Of a stretch of 64,000 bases of DNA, positions 1 to 11,794 are shown one piece after another. Under the pieces are notes generated by a model. That model was not told the DNA's origin and did not search any database. It saw only the letters and a list, made by a program, of their open reading frames with translations. A program made the translations under genes and the position numbers. The stretch comes from Ifrita kowaldi. Its lineage: Eukaryota; Chordata; Aves; Passeriformes; Cinclosomatidae. The DNA lies in NCBI GenBank assembly GCA_013398055.1, contig VZRS01014440.1, positions 620,001 to 684,000 of the forward strand. Reading direction: 5' to 3'. Numbering within the stretch: the stretch's first letter is position 1; the number at the start of each line of letters is the position of its first letter.

Positions 1-2431
1 ATGCTGAAGGACATGTTGAATTTTTTTTTTTAAAAAGCCCCAAACCTGGCTTAAAGAAAACACGGCAAGGTCCTCATATAACACTTCTGGATGGATTTCA
101 TTTCACTGGTGATTTACAGTTTAGATTAAATTTTTGATGTAGTATTTCAAATTTACAATAGCATCCCTCTGAAAGGTTTTTCACTACAGTGAAGAATGCC
201 TAGGAAATTCCAATGTTGTTCTACAGAAGAGCTGTGACTTTAAGTTGAATTTTCCAGGATTCATGTAACTCATGCATGTCTGGCTGTCTGAGATTTTTCT
301 GGAAAGGATCACAATCTCCTCTTGTGACCAGGCTTTAATGACCTATCTGTGGCATATCAAAAAAAGGTCTCTCACAATGGGCAGAGCCCAGTTAATGGTG
401 GCAGACCTGTTAATACAGGTTAGGGCTCTCTGAGAAGTAGACAAGTGTCTTCTTCTTCAAAAGTTGAAGAGTAAAGTAGTTCAGTGCTGAAGAAACTGAT
501 ACAAACTGTTGATGACCTTTCCAATTATTGCTAAAATCTAATGCTCTTTGTTTAAAACTGATTGAGAATCTAGAAAAAATACCAATGCAAATTTCTTCGT
601 GCTTCAGGACACAGTACACACCAGTCTAAAAGCTAGGGAGAATATCTTCGTTCATCCAACTGCATCCCCCAGCAGTGTTTGTGCTTGCTATACGTTGGAA
701 GACATTCTCAGTATTAATGGACTCAAAAACTTCCCCTTTCTCTTTGTGTCAGCTGGCAATATTTATTCTTACTGAAGCACTGGCATTGAAGAAATCTCTT
801 GTCATAATGTAATATCAGAATTTAAAGAGAACATAACTATTCTAGCACTAAATACTTTTTGGGTTGTATACCAGAAAATCCCCTAATTTAAAATAAAGCA
901 TACCAAAATAGGTATCATGATGAGCATCTGGCTGTACTTCTTGAAAGGAGAATTTGCCAGGCTGGGGAAAAAAAGAGCTCAGGAGATTAAAAATATCAAA
1001 TGTGGCTGTTCAGATAATCAATATTCAGGTTAAATAAGTTATTAAGAATGGTTTTGTTGAAAAGTATTTTATTGCAATTCTTTCAACTTTTAATTGTTCA
1101 AATAAAATGCAGAGGGTTGATGTTTGGTAATAGCCTACGAGACCCTTATGGTCTCGCTTCAACAAAGTTTTGGCACTGTGTATTCAAGCTAAATGCCATA
1201 TTTCCCCATACACTGATTGGAAAAGGACAAAATTTATGCAGTAACAGCAAAGGGTTAAGGCATAAACAATCACTGCTTAAATCCTTAAAACAGCCTTCTA
1301 TGCAGCAGACGAATTTTGACTTCCATGCACATAAATTTGTAGTAGAAGGTCACACGTTTGGATGAGTAATGCTCCCTAGAAGAAACGTTCACTGTTTTGA
1401 CCACCAGAAGGCCTCCTTACACAGGGAAAGATGCTGCAGCAAAGTCAGTAAGCTTTCCCTCTCCTTGCAAATAATCTGGTTAAAGAAAAAAGTGAAGTGA
1501 TCAAATTCTTGAAATGTTTTTCTTTCCAACCACATCAAATTTTGTTTTTAGATCTATAATGTTTTATTAAGGATAATGTTTAAGAAGTATTTCTAGTATC
1601 ACATGTCTTTTCTCATAGCCCTGTCCTCTCCACAGAACTACTTTTATCATTATTTTGTATGCTCAGTGTTGGAATTTTTTTTCACATACCCATCTCTTTA
1701 ACCTCTGGTCTTCCCCAACAGATGAGTCATTTGTGCCATATTTAAGGTGAGAAAAGGCTGAGAGTCCTCTCATATTGTGGTCTCTTTACTAACACATATG
1801 AGTTCAAAATTTCAGATAATTCAGTGGAGCAGTATATTGGAGATTATTCATAACTTATTTTCTCTTTATGAGATGAACTGAGAATGCTGCATTTATACTG
1901 AAACTCTCTTTTCTTTTTTTGGTGTTTTGTTTTTGTATTTGTTTGGAATGGGGTTTGAAAATAAAAAGTTGATAAGACTTGGCGTTTATCATCCTACTCA
2001 GTTATCAACACACAAAAAAAAAAAAAAAAGTCAGTGTTGCAAAACTAGGGAACTGTTACAAATGACATGGAACAAAAATTTGAAAAGTATGCACTGATTT
2101 CAATTTCCCTCATTTTCAGGTTCTCTAAAACAGGGCTCATGTTTTATACTTTAAAAGAAAGGTGTTTGAAATCAGTGAATGCTCTAAAACTTGAAGCTGT
2201 ACTACTGTACTTCATTTAGTCCCACTGTAGAGTAAAAGTAATTGATTTAAGATTTGCAGGAGTGAGTAGCAATACTTATTATTTTCAAGGATTTTCTCAT
2301 CTTATTTACTATGTTTATTCCTTCCTTGTACTGGAAAAATACCCCAGATAATCCAGAGTTTATTATATTTCAGGGTATTTTTTTTTCATTAAAATGCTCT
2401 ATTATGATAAGAGATACAAGATATAGAAACA
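1..2431. other. unique AT-rich DNA without recognised gene
   Basis: No reading frame here resembles a known protein; the longest (about 105 codons, starting at 1048 on the plus strand) has no recognisable motif. The sequence is AT-rich with homopolymer stretches: T runs near 1914-1940 and a 16-A run at 2014-2029. No RNA gene or mobile element was recognised. It reads as intergenic or intronic DNA. Confidence 0.6.
2014..2029 (+). repeat. poly(A) run, 16 A
   Basis: An uninterrupted run of 16 A follows 'cacac'. No retroposon body is recognisable directly upstream, so it is listed as a simple low-complexity run and not as the tail of a retrocopy. Confidence 0.85.
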
Positions 2432-3133
2432 ATAGAATCACAGAATCAACTAGGTTGCAAAAGCCTGCTGAGATCATTGAGCCAAACCCTGTCAATTAGA
2501 CCACGGCACTGAGTGCCACATCCAGTCCTTCCTTAGAAACCTCCAGGGACTCCACCACCACCCTGGGCAGCCCCTTCCAATGCCCATCACCCTTTCTGGG
2601 AAGAACTTATTCCTAATGTCCAAACTAAACCTCCCCTGGTGCAGCTTAAGACTGTGTCCTGTTGTCCGGTCCCTGGTTGTCTGAGAGCAGAGACCAATCC
2701 CCACCTAGCTACAACCTTCTTTTGGGGGAGTGTAGAGAGTGATAAGGCCTCTCCTGAGCCTCCTCTTCTCCAGGCTAAACCACCCCAGCTCCCTCAGCAC
2801 CTTCTCATAGGTCTTGTGTTCCTGACCCCTCACCAGCCTTGTTGCCCTTCTCTGGGCACACTCCAGCATCTCAACATCCTTCCTAAACTGAGGGGCCCAG
2901 CACTGGACACAGCCCTCAAGGTGTGGCCTCAGCAGTGCCAAGTACAGGCGAAGAATCACTTCCCCAGTCCTGCTGGCCTCACAATTCCTGATACAGGCCA
3001 GGATGCCATTGGCCTTCTTGGCAATGTGGGCACACTGCTGGCTTCTGTTCAGCTGGTCTCAATCAGTATCCCCAGGTACTGATCAGTACCCCCTGCTGTC
3101 CAGCCACTCTGTCCCCAGCCTGTAGTGCTGCAC
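2432..3133 (-). mobile_element. CR1 retrotransposon, 5'-truncated, minus strand
   Basis: Read on the minus strand, this is the last ~700 bp of an avian CR1 LINE. The 3' end is marked on the plus strand by 'agaatcacagaatca' at 2434, the CR1 terminal octamer repeat. The minus-strand frame from 2959 down to 2492 encodes the conserved C-terminal segment of CR1 ORF2. Recognisable pieces are 'ALLRPHLEGCVQCWAPQF', 'RRATRLVRG', 'FSLEKRRLRRGLI', then 'LDIRNKFFPERV' after a single in-frame stop at 2705-2707. The catalytic RT and endonuclease domains are missing, as expected from abortive reverse transcription starting at the 3' end. The copy is dead. Its 5' edge near 3133 is approximate. Confidence 0.92.
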
Positions 3134-3384
3134 AACATAGACTATTGTGGCAGTAGATTACAATATTAGTTATTTTTCCTTTTTATGACTTGTTTCCAAG
3201 CAAAAATATAGAACTATTCAATTTTCAGGTTTTTTCAATATTAGGACTGCTTAAAATAATAATTCTAGTGTCAGCAATAAATGCTCAGAGCCTTGAGAGG
3301 AATTGCACGTCAGCAAGAGAGCATCTGAGGAGAAGCACAAAGGACGTCCTTCCACTTTAGCCAGAAAGTCGTCTTCATTGGGAC

Positions 3385-4165
3385 CCAAATTAAATGCCTC
3401 TATGCAAATGCACAAAGTGTGGGGAATAAACATGAGAATTTAGAGGCGTACCCACACCTGCAGGACTATGATCTTATTGGCACCATGTAGATGTGGCCCT
3501 TTTGACTGGATTATTGGAATAGAAGGATGGGGGTTTTTTAGGAAGGACAGGCAGGGGAGACAAGGAAAGGGTGTTGCCCTCTATGTCAATGGCCAGCTGG
3601 AGAGCATGGAGCTCCCTCTGCCTGCGGATGGATGAGAAGCTGACTGAGAGCTTATGGGTCAGGATTAAAGAGGGGACAGGCAAAGGTGACGTTATACTGG
3701 GGGTCTGTTACAGTCCACCTTACCAGGAAGACTGAGCAGGTGAGGCCGTCTACAAGCAGATAGGAACAGCCACACATTGACTTGCCCTGTCCTCATGGGG
3801 GACTTCCACCACCCCAATATTGGTTGGAGGGACAGCACAGCAGGGCATAAGCAACCCAGAAGAATCCAGGAATGCACTGATGAGAACTTCCTTCTCCAAG
3901 TGATAGAGGAGCGAATAAGGTGCCGTATTTGGCTGGACTTTTTCTCACCAACAAGGAGGGGCTGGGGGGGAATGTAAAGCTTAAGAACAGCCTGGGCTGC
4001 AGTGACCAGGAAATGGTGGAGTTCAAGCTCCTTGGGAGAGCAAGGAGGGTGCACAGCAAGCTCACTGCCCTCGATTTCAGGAGACCAGACTTTGGCATCT
4101 TCAGGGATCTGCTTAAGAGAGTGCCATGGGATAAAACCCTGTAGGGAAGAGGGGCCCAAGGAAGC
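3385..4165 (+). pseudogene. CR1 ORF2 endonuclease (APE-like) remnant
   Basis: This is the decayed apurinic-type endonuclease domain that nicks target DNA for CR1 target-primed reverse transcription. Visible pieces include 'YDLIGT' near 3468, 'MGDFHHPNIGWRDSTAGH' from about 3795 (the family's GDFN-type catalytic loop, with H where N is usual), 'ENFLLQVIEE' near 3880 and 'LTNKEGL..NVKLKNSLGCSDQEMVEF' from about 3945 to 4020. The last block is in a different frame from the GDF block, so a frameshift lies around 3915-3945. An in-frame stop (tag) appears near 3487 where the family has a tryptophan-rich 'TETWW' stretch. No active enzyme can be produced. Confidence 0.85.
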
Positions 4166-4489
4166 TGGTTAATATTCAAGGATCACCTACTCCAAACTCA
4201 GGAGCTATGCTGCACTGCCCAAGTCACAGAACATGAAGTCAGGGAATGGCAGAATGAAGAACCGCCTGCTGTAGAAGATCAGGTTTGAGAACATCCGAGA
4301 AGTTGCACAAGTCTGTGGGACCTGATGAGATGCGTCCTCAAGTCCTGAGGGAACTGGCAGAGGAAGTGGTAAAGCCACTATCCATCATATTTGAGAAGTC
4401 ATGGCTGCGCACTGAAGTTTCCACTGACTGAAAAAAGGAAAATATAATGAAAAATTTTTAAAAAGTAAATAATAAAAACTCACATAACT

Positions 4490-5760
4490 ACAGGCAGGTC
4501 AGTCTCACCTCTGTGCCCAGCAAGATCATGGAGCAGATACTCCTGGAAACTATGCTAAGGTAAATAAGGAGGTGATTGATGACAGCCAACATGGCTTCAC
4601 TGAGTGCAAATTGTGTCTGACCAATTTGGTGGCCTTCTATGACAGGGTTGCAGTGGTGGTGAGTGAGGAAAGAGCAACTGATGTCATCTATCTGGGCTTG
4701 TGCAAAGCATTTGATGCTGTCCTGCATGACATCCTTGCCTCTAAACTGAACAGACATGGATTTGATGGATGGAACACTCAGTGGATAAAGATTTTGCTGG
4801 ATGGTCATGCTCACAGGTTTTCAGTCAACCACTCTGTGTCCAAGTGAGGATCCTGAGATGCGTGGGGTTCCTCAGGGGTTGGTATTGGGGCTGGTGCTGT
4901 TAAACATCTTTGCTGGGGACATGGACAATGGGATTGAGTGCGTCCTCATCAAGTTTGCAGATAACACCAAGCCGTGTGGTGTGGTCAACATGCAGAAAGG
5001 AAGGGATGCCATCCAGAGGGACGTGGACAGGCTTGAGAGATAGGGCTGTGCAAACCTCATGAAGATCACCATGGCCAAGTGCCAGGCCCTGCATGTAGGC
5101 TGGGGAAATCCCAAGCACAAGAACAGCCTGGGTGATAAACTAGCTGAGAGCAGCCCTGCAGAGAAGGACTTGGGGATACTGGTTGATTGAAAGATCAGAC
5201 GTGATCTGCCCCAGAACTCTGGCCCAGAAAGCCAACCGTATGCTGGGCTGCATCCAAAGCAGCGTGGCCAATAGGGTGAGGAAGGGGATTCTGCCCTTCT
5301 ACTCTGCTCTTGTGAGATCCCACCTATAGTTTTGCGTGCAGCTCTGAGGTCCTCAACATAAGAAAGACATGGATCTGTTGGAGCCAGTCCACAGGAGGGC
5401 CACCAATATGATCAGAGGGCTGGAGCACCTCTCCTATGAAGACAGACCAAGAGATCTGGGGTTGTTCAGGCTGGAAAAGAAACGGCTCTGAGGAGACCTT
5501 ATAGCACCTTCCAGGATCTAAAAGGGGTCTATAAGAGAACTGGGGGGAGAGACTTTGGAAAAAGTGTCTAGTGGCAGGACAAGGGGTAATGGATTTAAAC
5601 TGAAAGCGGGTGGGTTTCCATTAAGTATTAGGAAGAAATTCTTCACCATGAGGATGGTGAGACACCGACAGAGGTTTCCCAGAGAAGCTGGGAAAATGAT
5701 GATGCCCCACCCCTGGAAGTGTTCAAGGTCAAGTTGGATGGGCCATTGAGCTACCTGGTC
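4490..5760 (+). pseudogene. CR1 ORF2 reverse transcriptase remnant
   Basis: This is the RT domain of the same CR1. In order: 'VSLTSVPSKIMEQILLE' near 4500-4550, 'DSQHGFTECKLCLTNLVAFYD' near 4580-4640, 'ATDVIYLGLCKAFDAVLHDIL' near 4678-4735, 'GVPQGLVLGLVLLNIF' near 4862-4910, 'KFADNTKPCG' near 4950-4980, and the C-terminal thumb and tail, with 'IRKKFFTMRMVRH' near 5629-5665. The frame changes near 4840 and again before 5555. The catalytic F/YxDD box reads FADN, so one of the two metal-binding aspartates is lost by substitution. Together with the frameshifts this marks a long-dead copy. Confidence 0.87.
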
Positions 5761-8700
5761 TAGTGTAAGTTGACACCCCACCACGGCAGTGGTATTGTAA
5801 CAAGATGATCTTTAAGGTTCATTCCAGCCCAAATGATCCTATAATTCTGTGAAAGCTGGGAGATTTATTTGTTTGCAGCACATTTGGTCACACAATATTT
5901 TACTCTCATTCAAATATTTGAAGGGTAAAAAATGATTTTTTTAAAAATGAACAAACATTTGAGAATGTGGGCTGTGAAATTTGAGTAAGTTTTTAATGCC
6001 CATTGAAGTTAAGCCAGATAACTATGTGAAAGTAATTTACATGAGTTTGATTTTGCCACTTCAACTTAAAGTCAGTGATAAAAGAACTGCCCAATTCCTT
6101 CTCATCCTTCTCATGAAAGCAACTAACACCAGTGAATCAACCAACTGAGTGAATGTGTAAATTAAAATGGTTTTCTCCCACATGGAAATCTACATAAACC
6201 AAATGTTCCACATTCATTCATCACCTATTTTACAGTAAGCTCTCCTTAGATATCACACATCTAAAGGACAACACTGAAATTCAAACAGCAAAGTCAATAC
6301 TTTTCTTTTGGAATATTTCAAATAATAAGCATGGACCTTATTTATTTTTTCCTGAAACTATTGACATGAAGCATGATGAATGCATTTTCTTCAACCAAAA
6401 GTGCACCCAGTACTTCCACAGCTGGAGGCCACTTTTCAAACTATTCATATGAGGGCTGGATACTTAAAGTGTGGACACCAGACCCTGAGCAAGTTCTTGA
6501 GCAGATCTGAGCCCTGGGATTCAAGGAATCTCCAAATCAGTGTCAACGTGAGGCAGGTATTTCCAGTGTTTCTGAATTTTTTGGTCTCTGGAAATTTACT
6601 CTCTTACCTCACAGAGCCTACTGGTCTCATCTTGCCTCTGTGAGCACCATCTCCTTCCAGATAATGCTGAGTTTCAGTTGTCACACTGAAGCACTAATTT
6701 GAGAACAAAAACTGTGATCTGGCTCATCACTCTTGAAAGATTACCAACCCCCTCTCTTCAGTAATTATGAGCTCCATATCCCAGGGAAAGCATCACAAAG
6801 AACAAAATTCCCCTCACATCAGCACCAGACATCTCTATTCGCTGGGGACGCATTTTGATGGCAAGGGATGTTTTAAGAGCAGACTATGCAACAGATACCT
6901 GCACTACCTGTATGGTATGGGAATAAGTGATCTCACTGGGCTGTTCTCAACTTAGTTGTAGGTTGCATTTGTGAACCTAAGTATCTCCTGTAATTTCTCA
7001 TCACCTCAGTTTCCCTGAGGTAGAATGGGTAGAATTCATTAACATTTGAAAAGCCATCTGAGATTTTGAGATGGAAGGTGATGCATAAGTGCAGATCAAA
7101 GAGAGCTGTGCACATATACTGATAAAAAGGAGAATACCGCAACTCAAGCTATAGCCTTAAGTACGCCATTAACTTAACCTCAGTAAAATTTATCTGGATG
7201 AGTGGAGGTTGTGAAGGATGCCCAAGGACATGGGTAAGCTCTTGAGGATCTGAGGGGTGTCTTCAAAGTCTCCTCAGGTATCCTCTCACTTTAGTGGGAA
7301 TTATCAGTGTTTACAACTTGACAGGACTGGTTTGTAGACATACTATGTTCTTGCAATTTTATTTAACATCTGTTTAAACAAAGCATTAACACAAAAAGAT
7401 CCCTGATACAGAAGGAATGGATCGGGAGACCTTTTATCTGTAAGAAACTAGTTGAAAGGAAGAGTGGATGATGAAACCACTTTTTTTGAGGTAGTTGGTA
7501 ATTTATGGAATGAGAGACATACTAGCATGAAGAGCATCACAAACATGCCTAGACTAAATACAGGTATAATAATACAATATTATAAGCTTTATCTTTTAAG
7601 CTGTTATGCAAACAGATATATAAGGAAACATCCTTTTAAAAAATCACCAGAAAAATCTGCTTTTCCATTACCCTTTTCAGGCACATAGCCCATGATTTCA
7701 TCCTTCGCAAGGGAGAAGACAGGAAGAAAAGGTCAAAATGGTTAACAGAATAAAGCCCTTTTCTGAGAAGCATCTTAAAAAACTATTATTTTTAGGTTTC
7801 CCACAGTAAATGACATATCCTTTGTCCTGTGACATTGGACATTGTTTAAAAGGAAACCTAAACTGACTATGACACTGTTCTTCACAATAAATAGAATTGG
7901 CCTGAAAACCTCAAGTATTTAAAGTTGTGTGATTTCATTCTTCTTTAAGGTTGTAAGAATATTGCACTGATGTACTCTCACACCTTCTTTATCCACAGAC
8001 TGAATTTATGAAAAACAGATGTGATCAAGGTAACTGATTAATGTGGCTTCTAAGGCAAAACTGCTACTTATCCTGAATGTATGCAACCACAATGATTTTA
8101 ATCTTAACTTTGCCATCAAACACCTTTATTCTGCATGCAGCAGAATTACCCTAATTATCTGGAGTTCCTTTTCTTTCTTTTCTTTTTCTCTTTTTTTGGT
8201 CGGACTAAACATTAAAAAGCTGCTCCAAGAGCCCTAAGTGCTTTGACAGCTATAAAACAGCAAATAGAACTGCTGCAGACTAGCCCTCAGAACTCACAGA
8301 TGTTCTTGTACACAAACCTGCCCACAATGACCTTGTCTCCCTGCCTGCCCCCACTCTGCATTTTGCCTTCTGCAGCTGCCTAGGCAATACACACACCAGA
8401 GAGCATGCCTGGAGATCTGGCCAAACAGAGGCCATTTGGATGGATCTTGTTTGAGAGCAGATGGTCTATAAATGAGAATGCTGCAGCTCAGACGCTCCAG
8501 GATTGTCCATTAATACTTGTCACTGAGAGATGGACAAGATGCTGTTTTTTCAAAGTAACTCAGGGATTTTCATTGTTATGTCATGATATTAAGTTTGGGA
8601 TGTTTCCAGCAGTGCTAAGGAAAGTGAAAAAATGCTCAGATGACTTGGAAACACCTTCTAAGCAGTTAGAGAAACTTTTCCTAAAGAGCAGGAAAGGTCC

Positions 8701-9229
8701 CCAAGCTTCAAGGTCCCTATTCCATACACAGTTACTGCTCTTTTCATTTCCCTAGCACTATTGGTCTCCCTTATTTTCCTCCTGCTTGTATCAGTTACAG
8801 TTCCATTGGGTCACCCATATGATATGTCCACTGAATATATGTATGCTCTCCCTGTCCACTTCTCTCTTGTTGACCTCTGCTTCTCACTCTCCTAAATACC
8901 TTTTCATCAGTGCTTGCTTTTCTTCTGTATTCTGCCTGTGTTAATGTTCATATTCCCTCCTGTTTGATATAACACAATTTTTTCCTGACTCTAGCTAGAA
9001 ACTGTACCCTCTTTCCCATTGCCAAAACATTTTTTGTGCTTTGCCACCAGGAAGAAAATTCTCTTTATACATCCGCTGGTGGGTACTGTCTCTTCCTGCT
9101 CCCAGATGTCCCATTGCCTTCCTGCCTGGATGCTGGCAACTGGGGAGATAGCTGATGGCTCTTTGGCAAGCATTTTAGGTGAACTAAAAGTACCCAACCT
9201 GTATGTCAGCACATCCCTGACACCAGGAT

Positions 9230-9255
9230 TGAATTAGTAGACTGAATTAGTAGAC
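9230..9255 (+). repeat. 13-bp perfect tandem duplication
   Basis: The unit 'tgaattagtagac' occurs twice in immediate succession without a mismatch (9230-9242 and 9243-9255). This is typical of a recent small tandem duplication by replication slippage or end joining. Confidence 0.9.
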
Positions 9256-11771
9256 AACACGTAACGGAATGAAATTAAGGTGCCTATGTCCAATATTGTG
9301 TTGTTGAAAACTTCTCAGCTGCCATATAATCCTGAGGACCTCTAAACTGTTTACTCTTTGGGGTGTTCCAGACTTGAAGCTCTGCAGACATATGCCTAAC
9401 TACTATTTAAATACAGTTTTGAGTTCTCAGCAATTCAATATACCTATAAACACAAGCTTAGCAGTTCAGATCTCACAAAATGTAGAGGCATATATCCCTT
9501 TCTTTTGAATTGCTCAAGGTGTTCTCAGAATTAATCCACAAAATAAGACTAACCACAACATGGGAGGTCTGGGTGTAATTGTGTCTTCTGAGGAATTCAT
9601 GTCAATGTTTCCTGTATCGCAGAAATGAGTCCAAAAACCAGATGATAGACTGTGCTGGCTAGAGCCAGTGGAAGGTGATGGTACATGAGACCTGGTGATA
9701 GAATTCTGGGGGTTTCAGAAAGAGTCAAGGACATGCACCCTTCCATACTTATATCTGCATACTGAATAAATTTATGGCTACAAAATTTAAGTAGCAGTGA
9801 GGTTCTCCAGAAACTGGGATTCCAGGTAGCTTTCCACATTGCTTGTGCCTCTCTGCAATAATATTTTGAATCTACATAGTTAAAAATATGTTTGGTGCTA
9901 ACAAAAGTGCCATCCTGGGGATGTCTTCACTTGTCATTCTTCTCAAGTCCAGAAGTTGAGTAAAGCTTATAGATACACTGAAAAGTTTATGAAGACTGAT
10001 GGTTTGCATACAAGGATCCCGATGCAGTCCTTTGCTCACTATTGTATTTATACAGTATTTACACAGCATTTACAGTGTACTTATAAAACAAAGGGTGCCT
10101 CTGTTTTGGCAGTATTTTATAGTGAGCCCAGCTTATCTGTTGCTTTTCCCTCTTCTTTCCCCCTCATTGTTCCAACCTTTGCCTTGTAACACCATTCCCC
10201 AGACTACCATTGGTAGGGGGTAGGATATCTCAATCACAAATTGGTGAAGGGCAGAGATTCTGTGCCCAGGTAATCAAGCCTTATAACCACTACTGGGTAA
10301 TTTTCTTGTGCTTTAAAAAACAGTCAAATTTGACTTTTAGCCATACCAAAAAACCAGTTTAAAATAATCATGCAATAGGGAGAATAAATAGATAGTAAAA
10401 GAGAGAAGTTGGGATATTTTTTTAGGTATATGGCTTTTGTGCTACATAATTTGTGCTCAGTATGATGGTTAAACTTGCAAACACACCAAGGTCAAGTCTG
10501 AAATTCAGAATAGAGATGACATCTCTATTTTTTTTTATGTTTTTGTCAGGATCAATTTGTAGCAACAGCAGTTTTATCAGCAGGGTGTAGTAACTACGGC
10601 AGAGGACTGTCAAACAGCCAGCTGAGTCCCTGGGAAGCCTGTTATCAGATAGGGTGATGATTATTACTACAGTCCCATCATCTTGGCTTTGTCGAAATAT
10701 TCTTGTAGAAACATGAGAACATAATTGGTAGGCACAATATGTAGAACGAAAGGACTTGTCTTAAGAGTGTACATTGCAATAGACCCTCAGTGTCCTTCCT
10801 CAGCTTACTGAGTAAAAATGACTGAAAAGAGATGGGCAAAAAGGTGAAGGAAATGAGGAAAAACCTAGAGCCCTCCTTCAATATCAGAGGCTGAAAACTG
10901 AGTGGTAAAATCCTGTACACACCGCACAGATCTCAACCCAAATAGCAGAAAAGGAATCTCCTATAATGCTGATAAAGTTGAATCAGTCATAACATAGTTG
11001 CCAAAGACACTGAGTAGTACTTATAAAAGTGTAAAAAATAAAGCTGAGAGGAAGGTAGAGGGAGAAGTGTGTAAACCACAGAAACTGAGGGAAAATGGTG
11101 TCCAAAGACATAGTAGTTTAACAACACAAAGTACTAGACCAGCGAGAAAAGGAGATATAGAAATGAAATAACAGAAGGGCAAGCCCAGCAGATAAGGCAT
11201 AAGTTCTGTGGTCACAATGGCTTGCTATGACCACACACGTGCTGCCCACAGAAAGTTCATTCCAAGGTCCTGCCCAGTGTCACTTCCTTGTGATTGCACA
11301 ACAGGCAGAAATATTTCACTTTCTGGTATTCTTTTGGCAAACAGCTTTCTTCATAGCAGCTTTGAAAATATGACACAGCAATGTATATATCAGATGCCTT
11401 AGGAAGAGTGCTGAGCACCATGTACTTAATGCATCATTCATTTCCTCTAGGCTTTTGTATTGCATACGATCTAGGGGAAAGAGGAAAAGGGGGGTAGAAA
11501 AATTTCACTTTTTTCCTATCTCTCTGACTAAGGTTTCTAAATGTCTCCAGATGTCACTGTCTGAAATATATGTACCAATCTGCAAAAAATATGTCAATAA
11601 TTGTATGTAGAAGTCAGCAATTATTTTATCTTGCCTTATGTCACAGATGCAGATGGAAAAGAATCACAGTGATAAGTATGAATTTTCACTCGGTCAATTG
11701 TGAAGATTTCCTAGTTCAAATTAAAGGCAACGTGTAACAGAGGTTTTGGAAATATTCTCTTCCTTCTCTTC

Positions 11772-11794
11772 TTTTTATTTATTTATTTATTTTT
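11772..11794 (+). repeat. (TTTA)n microsatellite
   Basis: Several consecutive TTTA units flanked by T runs, inside unique AT-rich DNA. No retroelement body was recognised upstream. Confidence 0.85.

Larger units (their letters stand above)
3300..5857 (+). mobile_element. CR1 retrotransposon, long but decayed copy, plus strand
   Basis: This is the longest CR1 in the window, about 2.5 kb on the plus strand. It begins in or just before the endonuclease domain (clear by about 3385: 'IKCLYANAQSVGNK'-like), passes through endonuclease, linker and reverse transcriptase, and ends with the CR1 3' end 'atgatctttaaggttc...attctgtga' near 5815-5857. Several frameshifts and stops break ORF2. The linker between endonuclease and RT is shortened: near 4210-4240 the text jumps from the end of the endonuclease region almost directly to the segment before the RT 'GPDEM(R/H)P' motif. 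The first ORF and 5' UTR are absent. The 5' edge is approximate. The copy cannot move on its own. Confidence 0.92.

Noticed and set aside
2639..3082. 147-codon plus-strand frame
   Set aside because: Antisense of the CR1 ORF2 C-terminus, which reads correctly on the minus strand.
3692..4179. Minus-strand frames of 128 and 155 codons
   Set aside because: Antisense of the CR1 endonuclease domain, whose sense-strand motifs (MGDF, LTNKEGL) are clear.
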